Shown: positions 1 to 4,173 of the stretch, piece after piece | Layout of the letters: every line of letters starts with the position of its first letter | Numbering within the stretch: the first letter of the stretch is position 1 | Assembly: GCA_934630905.1 (NCBI GenBank) | Contig: CAKTXN010000122.1 | Location: 1-5,164 of the forward strand | Direction: 5' to 3' | DNA length: 5,164 nucleotides | Origin: an uncultured Eggerthellaceae bacterium | GTDB taxonomy: Bacteria; Actinomycetota; Coriobacteriia; Coriobacteriales; Eggerthellaceae | Program-made: the position numbers and the translations under genes | The notes under the pieces: model-generated | Databases searched by the model: none | Seen by the model: only the letters and a program-made list of their open reading frames with translations | What the model was told of the DNA's origin: nothing

Positions 1-1635
1 GTTAAGGATAAAACCCCCGAGTGGGCTGCTGAGATTTGCGGTGTCGACGCAGATGATATCCGCAAGGCCGCCCGTTTGTACGCGAATGCGGAATCTGCTG
101 CAATTCAATGGGGCCTGGCATTCGAACAGCAGCTGTCCGCTTTGGGTGTTACTGCTGCCGCTTGCGATCTGATGGGTGTAACGGGCAATATCGACAATCC
201 TGGTGGCAACCTGCTTATCAAGTGCGCATTTGATATTGAGAAGCGCTACGGTTTGGGCGACTTCAAGATTCCGCGTGAGGAATATGCTGGCAAGATGACG
301 CTGTCTGCTGGTATTGAATCTTCCGATATTGTTGCTTGCGCTGCAACCGATCCTCTGATGCTGGCTGTTGAGACTGGTGAGCCGTTCCAGCCGCAAATGC
401 TGTGGATTGAATCCGCTAATCCGCTGGCTTGCTCCGGCATGGATGCTCCTCGTATGTATGAGTGCCTGAAGAAGATCCCCTATATCGTTGTAGCCGATCC
501 CTTTATGACGCCGACCGCTGTTGCTGCTGCCGACATCGTTCTGCCCGTTGCCATGAGCTGCGAGCGTAATGCTGTTCGTACGTGGTGGACTCCTGCTCGT
601 TCCATCTCTAAGTGCACCAGCTATTACGAAGCAAAGTCCGACGAGCAAATCATTCTTGATTTGGGTAAGCGTTTGAAGCCCGAGAATTGGCCTTGGAAAG
701 ACGACAAAGAGCTCTCCACTTGGTATCTGTGCGATCAATACGCCAAAGAAGGCACTCGTTATGAGGGCGACTTCGAAGAGCTGCAGGCGCGCGGTGGCTA
801 CAAGTACGATCCGTGGGATTCTGAGTACTACAAGTACAAGAAGGGCATGTGCCGTCCCGATGGACAGCCTGGTTTCGATACGGCAACGGGTCGCTTCGAG
901 TTCTGGTCTTGGGGTTACAATCACTGGGGCGTTGATCCGATGCCTTACCATGTTGAGCCGAAGGATTCGCCCATTTCTAATCCTGAGCGCTTCAAGGAGT
1001 ATCCGTTTGTCGCGACTTCCGGCGGACGTTCTTACGAATTCTTCCACTCCGAGCATCGTCAGCTGGATACCATGCGTGAGTTCCACCCGTGGCCGCTGGT
1101 GACCATTCATCCCGAAGCCGCTGCCGAATACGGTATTCAGGATGGTGACTGGGTTTGGATCGAAACGCCTCATGGACGCTGCCGTCAGAAGGCATTCCTG
1201 TTCCCGGGTATCAAGAAGGACACCATCCACATGGAGCATGCATGGTGGTACCCCGAGGAAGAGCCGGCAGAACCCAGCTTGTACGGTGTTTTCGACTCCA
1301 ACATCAACAACATGACGTTGAACTTCGAAACCGGCCAGGGTGGCATTGGTTCTGGCATTAAGAGCTTCTTGGCTAAGATCTATAAATACCAAGAGGGCGA
1401 TGAGATGCCTGGCGTTAAGGTTACCCGTGAAGGCGGCTGGATGGATTACATCCCTGGCGTTATGGCTGGCGACAAGGAATCTGCTGAGAAGCGTGCAGCA
1501 GAGGGCAATGAGTATCTCCAGAAGCAGCTCGAGAATGCTCGTCGTGTTCAGAATCTCAAGGTTGAGGATGCAGATATGCAGGGCCGCAACGCACTTGAGT
1601 ACGCTAAGGAACACGCCGACGAGGTCATTCGTTAA
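1..1635 (+). CDS. Molybdopterin-dependent oxidoreductase, large catalytic subunit (DMSO reductase superfamily, catechol-dehydroxylase-like), 5' end missing
   Basis: The reading frame is open from base 1 (VKDKTPEWAAEICGVDADDI...) to TAA at 1633-1635, so the 544 residues seen are the C-terminal part of a longer protein; the N-terminal Fe-S region and any Tat signal lie outside. Family landmarks are TGNIDNPGGN (about residues 61-70), IESANPLA (136-143), the VVADPFMTPTAVAAADIVLP stretch (163-182), which is the usual 'pterin-binding, AD..LP' segment, and ERNAVRTWWTP (188-198). A C-terminal molydopterin dinucleotide-binding barrel runs from about 334 to 455 (ATSGGRSYEFFHSEHR, then GIQDGDWVWIETPHGR, then HMEHAWWYPEE). 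Established: this superfamily binds bis-MGD molybdenum (or tungsten) and does two-electron or hydroxyl-transfer chemistry. Inferred: the WWTP and HAWWYPE segments recall the Eggerthellaceae catechol dehydroxylase / pyrogallol transhydroxylase branch, so an aromatic substrate is plausible but unproven. A tail of about 82 residues follows the usual family end (see findings). It is followed by its Fe-S partner 35 nt downstream. Arg is almost always CGT/CGC, suggesting high expression. Confidence 0.93.
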   Translation, partial: VKDKTPEWAAEICGVDADDIRKAARLYANAESAAIQWGLAFEQQLSALGVTAAACDLMGVTGNIDNPGGNLLIKCAFDIEKRYGLGDFKIPREEYAGKMTLSAGIESSDIVACAATDPLMLAVETGEPFQPQMLWIESANPLACSGMDAPRMYECLKKIPYIVVADPFMTPTAVAAADIVLPVAMSCERNAVRTWWTPARSISKCTSYYEAKSDEQIILDLGKRLKPENWPWKDDKELSTWYLCDQYAKEGTRYEGDFEELQARGGYKYDPWDSEYYKYKKGMCRPDGQPGFDTATGRFEFWSWGYNHWGVDPMPYHVEPKDSPISNPERFKEYPFVATSGGRSYEFFHSEHRQLDTMREFHPWPLVTIHPEAAAEYGIQDGDWVWIETPHGRCRQKAFLFPGIKKDTIHMEHAWWYPEEEPAEPSLYGVFDSNINNMTLNFETGQGGIGSGIKSFLAKIYKYQEGDEMPGVKVTREGGWMDYIPGVMAGDKESAEKRAAEGNEYLQKQLENARRVQNLKVEDADMQGRNALEYAKEHADEVIR

Positions 1636-1670
1636 TTATCGAGATTCTTCAGAAAAAGGAGGCGAATATC

Positions 1671-2024
1671 ATGTCCAAAGCAATTCTTGTCAACCTTGAC
1701 TACTGCACCGGTTGCCATTCATGCGAAGTTGCCTGCAAAAAGGAGCTCGGTCTTCCTAAAGGCGAATTTGGTATCAAAGTGACCGAAGTGGGTCCTTTCC
1801 AATACAGCGAGCGTGAAGCGGTGAAGGGTAAGTGGGAATGGACCTATTCTCCGGTTATTACCAATGCGTGTGATATGTGCGTTGCGCGTACTGAAATTGG
1901 CAAGATGCCAATGTGCGTGCAGCACTGCCAAGCTTGGTGCATGTACTACGGTGAGATCAGCGATTTGGTTACCAAGATGGATAACAAGAATCGTTGGGCC
2001 TTGCTTACCAATAAGGAAGCATAG
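1671..2024 (+). CDS. Small [4Fe-4S] ferredoxin-like electron-transfer subunit of the molybdoenzyme
   Basis: This is a 117-residue protein starting at ATG 1671, fixed by AAGGAGG at 1656-1662 with 8 nt spacing. It has nine cysteines. The N-terminal motif is CTGCHSCEVAC (C12, C15, C18, C22). The second group is CDMC (C67, C70), then C82, C86 and C90 in CVQHCQAWCMYYG. Eight cysteines in this pattern suffice for two cubane [4Fe-4S] clusters; C90 is extra, and the proline that usually follows the last ferredoxin cysteine (CP) is Gln here. There is no signal peptide or membrane segment, so it should work in the same compartment as its partner, passing electrons to or from the large subunit encoded just upstream. 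It is about half the length of the four-cluster DmsB/NrfC-type subunits, and lacks their extra cluster motifs, so it is a complete minimal version rather than a fragment: it has a good start, a TAG stop and a coherent C-terminus. No NrfD/DmsC-type anchor follows, so the route to the electron donor is not shown. Confidence 0.93.
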   Translation: MSKAILVNLDYCTGCHSCEVACKKELGLPKGEFGIKVTEVGPFQYSEREAVKGKWEWTYSPVITNACDMCVARTEIGKMPMCVQHCQAWCMYYGEISDLVTKMDNKNRWALLTNKEA

Positions 2025-2033
2025 GCGTTTCGG

Positions 2034-2072
2034 AAAAAGGCGTGGATGCTTGAATACTTAAGCGTCCACGCC
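2034..2072 (-). terminator. Strong stem-loop with T-tract on the minus strand (intrinsic terminator for antisense transcription)
   Basis: A 14-bp stem pairs 2039-2052 (GGCGTGGATGCTTG) with 2059-2072 (TAAGCGTCCACGCC), with two G-U type pairs and a 6-nt loop at 2053-2058. Five A residues (2034-2038) lie directly upstream on the plus strand, so a minus-strand transcript would read stem then UUUUU, a textbook Rho-independent terminator. On the plus strand the stem is followed by CAAGGATGG, with no U-tract, so plus-strand termination is doubtful; the hairpin could still protect the 3' end of the oxidoreductase mRNA. It starts 14 nt after the ferredoxin stop codon (counting from 2039). Confidence 0.7.
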
Positions 2073-2117
2073 CAAGGATGGAGAAAATGGACTGTTCTGT
2101 AGTGATAGAAGGGGATT

Positions 2118-2145
2118 TTGTCACGAACGGCGTTCTGTCTCTAAT
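2118..2145 (+). promoter_or_regulatory. Candidate sigma70-type promoter for the MFS transporter gene
   Basis: The -35 candidate is TTGTCA (2118-2123, 5 of 6 to TTGACA) and the -10 candidate is TCTAAT (2140-2145, 5 of 6 to TATAAT), with a 16-nt spacer. Transcription would begin near 2152 and give a leader of about 95 nt before the ATG at 2249. The position, just after the stem-loop and ahead of the only downstream gene, fits a transporter promoter separate from the oxidoreductase operon. It is a sequence-match call only; read-through from upstream is also possible because the preceding hairpin lacks a plus-strand U-tract. Confidence 0.5.
2125..2135. promoter_or_regulatory. Perfect short palindrome in the promoter spacer, possible operator
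   Basis: GAACG-G-CGTTC is a perfect 5-bp inverted repeat around one central base. It lies wholly between the candidate -35 and -10 boxes, where a bound repressor, or a regulator that distorts the spacer, would act directly on the promoter. A heptamer GTTCTGT overlapping its right arm (2132-2138) is repeated at 2094-2100. The regulator is unknown and short palindromes occur by chance, so confidence is low. Confidence 0.3.
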
Positions 2146-2189
2146 CCGCATGACAATTGAGGGGTTGTAGTTTGTCGAGCCCCCTAGTA

Positions 2190-2214
2190 TTTCGAAGCTC
2201 ATAGAGCTTTAGAA
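2190..2214. repeat. Inverted repeat in the transporter leader (operator or small hairpin)
   Basis: AAGCTC (2195-2200) and GAGCTT (2204-2209) form a perfect 6-bp inverted repeat around ATA. Further matches flank it with interruptions (T2190-A2214, T2191-A2213), so the whole is a loose 25-bp dyad. It lies about 40-60 nt downstream of the predicted transcription start and 30 nt upstream of the ribosome binding site at 2239-2245. It could be a DNA operator or an RNA hairpin. A second, weaker pairing, AGGGG (2160-2164) with CCCCT (2181-2185), precedes it in the same leader. Confidence 0.35.
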
Positions 2215-2248
2215 ATAAAGAGAAAAAGGCAACAACTTAGGAGGGAAA

Positions 2249-3520
2249 ATGTCGAAAGAAATTCAACGCGATGAACAGGGTCGTCCGATTTACGGTGTCA
2301 CTGTTCAGATTGCCGCGCTGCTTGTTATTACAATGCAGTACGTACAGTCTTTCGCAACGCCTGCATTGGCAACGATTAAGAAAGCTTATGCGAGTATCGG
2401 TGTAGACGACACCATGATTGCAAACATCCAGGGTATTCCTTCTCTGATGGCAATTTTCGGTGCTATTTTGGTTGGTATTCTTGAGCGCTATTTGAAGAAG
2501 CGTACCATTTTGATCATCGCTTTGATTCTGATGTTTGGCGGTTCGCTTGCTGGTCTTTGCCCTGAAAACGAGTTTGGCTTCTATATGCTGCTTGCCACCC
2601 GCGTTATGCTGGGTCTTGGCCGTGGCATGATCTTCCCCATGGCTTCTTCCTTCATTGCCGACCTGTTCTTCGGTGCCCAGAAGGCTCGCTTGATGTCTTG
2701 GAAGACTGCTGTTGGCGGTCTGTCTGGTTCTTTGTTCCAGATTGTCGGCGGTTTGCTGGCCGTTTTGTCTTGGCGCTACGCTTTCATCGGCATGCTGATG
2801 TGGGTTCCTATCGCGATTCTCTGCGTTGCTTGGCTGAAGGAGCCTGAGGTCAAGGCTGCTGGTGGCGTTGACGAGAGCGGTAAGAAGGGCAATGCTCTTA
2901 AGTCCATTACGCCGTTTGCATGGGTTATGTTTGTAGTGTTTGGCTTCTGGAACATCTTCCAGTTCGTTTACATGGCCAACACCACCTTGCTTATCAAGGC
3001 TTATGGTTTGGGCGAGTCTGCGATGGCTGGTTACATCATGTCTCTTGAGACCGCTATGAGCGCCGTTGCGGCATTGCTTTACCCGCTGTGGCGTGGTAAG
3101 GTCGGCGGTTTCGATATGGTTATCGGCATTGCGCTCGAGGCAATTGGCTACACTATTATCGTGAACTATGGCACCGATACGACCATGTTCGTGGCTGGCA
3201 CTATCTGCTATGGTTTTGGTTTCGGTTCCTTCAACCCCATTCTTATCCTTCAGTTGGTACATGTTTTGCCGAAGGAAGGCGCAACATTGGGTCTGTCTTT
3301 GTTGGCTGCTGCACAGAATTTCTGCCAGTTCCTGTCCGCAAATGTTTTGGCTGTTGTCAATCCGCTGTTTGGACTTGATACGTCTGCGGCTGGCAAGTTT
3401 GCCTCTGCAATGTACGGTGCATGGTTCTACTGCGTAGCTATCGCAATTGTGCTGATTATCTTGCGCATCAAGGCGCCTCAGTTGATTGCAACTTACAAAG
3501 TTAAGCAACAAAACGACTAA
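2249..3520 (+). CDS. MFS transporter, 12 predicted TM helices, linked to the molybdoenzyme genes
   Basis: This is a complete 423-residue major facilitator superfamily protein. The ATG at 2249 is set by AGGAGGG (2239-2245), only 3 nt away. The first helix begins near residue 17 and the protein ends in a short basic cytoplasmic tail (YKVKQQND). The loop between helices 2 and 3 (GILERYLKKRT, 76-86) is a degenerate form of MFS motif A with Glu/Arg in place of the usual Asp-Arg order. RVMLGLGRGMIFPMASSFIADLF (118-140) is the usual helix-4 region, followed by the GG..G....GG.L...SWRYAF helix 5-6 stretch (156-179). A hydrophilic central loop (about 197-218) separates the two halves. Substrate specificity cannot be read; position next to the oxidoreductase suggests it imports the substrate or exports the product. 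Arg is only CGT/CGC, and TTA, CTA and TCA codons are absent throughout, which suggests high expression. It probably has its own promoter (2118-2145). Confidence 0.93.
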   Translation: MSKEIQRDEQGRPIYGVTVQIAALLVITMQYVQSFATPALATIKKAYASIGVDDTMIANIQGIPSLMAIFGAILVGILERYLKKRTILIIALILMFGGSLAGLCPENEFGFYMLLATRVMLGLGRGMIFPMASSFIADLFFGAQKARLMSWKTAVGGLSGSLFQIVGGLLAVLSWRYAFIGMLMWVPIAILCVAWLKEPEVKAAGGVDESGKKGNALKSITPFAWVMFVVFGFWNIFQFVYMANTTLLIKAYGLGESAMAGYIMSLETAMSAVAALLYPLWRGKVGGFDMVIGIALEAIGYTIIVNYGTDTTMFVAGTICYGFGFGSFNPILILQLVHVLPKEGATLGLSLLAAAQNFCQFLSANVLAVVNPLFGLDTSAAGKFASAMYGAWFYCVAIAIVLIILRIKAPQLIATYKVKQQND

Positions 3521-3545
3521 GCAGATCGAATGATCGTTAGCTTTT
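3517..3545 (+). terminator. Weak candidate terminator at the end of the MFS gene
   Basis: CTAA (3517-3520, overlapping the stop codon) and GATC (3524-3527) can pair with GATC (3532-3535) and TTAG (3537-3540), around the loop GAAT and with an uneven internal loop. CTTTTG follows directly. The stem is short and AT-rich and the T-run is only four long, so this is a marginal terminator. I see no better one between the MFS gene and the next gene. Confidence 0.25.
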
Positions 3546-3555
3546 GATTGAACGG

Positions 3556-3602
3556 ACCCTCCTTTTGTAAGCGTTTATGATACGTATATCCAGAAGGAGG
3601 GT
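3556..3602 (+). repeat. Inverted repeat pairing an anti-Shine-Dalgarno segment with AAGGAGGGT
   Basis: ACCCTCCTT (3556-3564) and AAGGAGGGT (3594-3602) form a perfect 9-bp stem with a 29-nt loop that is AT-rich and contains TATGAT (3576-3581). No T-tract follows, so it is not a standard intrinsic terminator. The left arm is also complementary to the real ribosome binding site of the next gene at 3667-3675 (AAAGGAGGG), giving two competing pairings in any transcript that starts upstream of 3556. See findings. Confidence 0.5.
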
Positions 3603-3667
3603 TCTTGCATAAGAACCAGTGCAACAATGCGATAAGATGCACAAACATTATTGCAGTCGCAGTGGTA

Positions 3668-3674
3668 AAGGAGG
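3668..3674 (+). promoter_or_regulatory. Ribosome binding site that fixes a TTG start
   Basis: AAGGAGG, followed by GG, is a near-perfect Shine-Dalgarno 6 nt before TTG 3681. The frame has a TAA at 3666-3668 just upstream, so translation cannot begin earlier, and the next in-frame ATG (codon 9) has no such site. This makes TTG 3681 the preferred start. Confidence 0.75.
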
Positions 3675-3680
3675 GGCATT

Positions 3681-4157
3681 TTGAGTCGCAAGCGTTTGTC
3701 GGATATGAATCCGGAACGAAGAAAAGAGTTGAAAAGGCAATACCGAAATCCGCCTACCACGCTATATCGGACGTTGCGTGTTGTTCGTGTTGCTTGCTTG
3801 CTCGTTGCTTTGCTTTGTGCTTATTTTGCGACGCCGCTATCTCCCCTTGGAGAAGATTATGGCATTGTGTTTGCGGTAATCGGAAACATCCTTATTATCG
3901 GTGCGATTGTTCTTGATGCTACCAAGATGAGATCGCTTCGCGAGGAATATATCGAAGATGTGCTTAATAGCAAAACGAAGGAGAACAGAAAGGCTCAAAA
4001 AGCTGCTCGTGCGGAGGAGCGGGTAAAAGCAAAGCAGAATCAAAGCACAAGTGTTGAAGACATGCTCTCTGATGAATCGTTGAGCTATTGGGATAGATTG
4101 AAGCTCAGTGCTCGCTTGAGCGCTCAGGCGGCGCAGGAGAGTCCGAGAGAAAAATGA
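3681..4157 (+). CDS. Hypothetical small membrane protein with two TM helices and a charged tail
   Basis: I do not recognise this family. The 158-residue product begins with a strongly basic, soluble segment (1-33: many Arg/Lys). Two hydrophobic helices follow, at about 34-52 (VVRVACLLVALLCAYFA) and about 60-78 (YGIVFAVIGNILIIGAIVL), joined by a short loop with PLSPLGED. A long charged stretch (about 83-120, rich in Lys, Arg, Glu and Ala, probably helical and perhaps coiled) and a C-terminal segment with SYWDRLKLSARL (135-146) complete it. The positive-inside rule puts both ends in the cytoplasm. Start choice rests on the Shine-Dalgarno at 3668-3674. It is followed after 16 nt by an MFS gene on the same strand, so the two are probably one transcript, and this protein could be an accessory to that transporter; that is inference from position only. 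Codon use includes AGA, AGG and CGA, unlike the three upstream genes. Confidence 0.8.
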   Translation: MSRKRLSDMNPERRKELKRQYRNPPTTLYRTLRVVRVACLLVALLCAYFATPLSPLGEDYGIVFAVIGNILIIGAIVLDATKMRSLREEYIEDVLNSKTKENRKAQKAARAEERVKAKQNQSTSVEDMLSDESLSYWDRLKLSARLSAQAAQESPREK

Positions 4158-4170
4158 CCGGGGGAGGTCA
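4155..4170 (+). promoter_or_regulatory. Small hairpin joining the upstream stop codon to the downstream ribosome binding site
   Basis: TGACC (4155-4159), which contains the TGA stop of the small membrane protein, is exactly complementary to GGTCA (4166-4170), around the loop GGGGGA. The Shine-Dalgarno GGAGGT (4163-4168) of the next gene sits partly in the loop and partly in the right arm, 5 nt before ATG 4174. A ribosome reaching the stop codon would open the stem and free the site, so translational coupling of the two genes is plausible. The stem is only 5 bp, so the effect may be small. Confidence 0.35.
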
Positions 4171-4173
4171 CCT

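Noticed and set aside
1340..1699. A 119-codon plus-strand frame spanning the junction of the first two genes
   Set aside because: It overlaps the end of the molybdoenzyme gene in another frame, has no ribosome binding site and gives a low-complexity Arg/Ser/Leu-rich product.
2078..2170. A 30-codon frame (from ATG 2078, or 27 codons from ATG 2087 with GGAG before it)
   Set aside because: It is short, with a weak and crowded ribosome binding site, and it spans the candidate promoter of the MFS gene. No family features are seen.
2237..3511. A 424-codon open frame on the minus strand covering nearly the whole first MFS gene
   Set aside because: It lies in codon register with the MFS gene, where minus-strand stops arise only from sense TTA, CTA and TCA, all absent there because of codon bias. 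Its product is rich in Gln, Asn, His, Arg and Cys with no coherent domain, as expected for a shadow. The minus-strand terminator at 2034-2072 just beyond its end is a curious coincidence, reported separately.
3544..3581. Possible promoter with TATGAT (3576-3581) for the small membrane protein
   Set aside because: The -10 match is good but no acceptable -35 lies 15-19 nt upstream (the nearest, TTGAAC at 3548-3553, is 22 nt away). It lies in the loop of the inverted repeat and may be chance.
3605..3916. A 103-codon frame starting at TTG, 4 nt after AAGGAGG
   Set aside because: It runs out of frame through the start of the 158-residue membrane protein and its product is a Cys/His/Arg-rich string with no sensible structure. 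The overlapping frame at 3681 has clear TM helices and its own strong ribosome binding site. A short leader function is not excluded but not supported.
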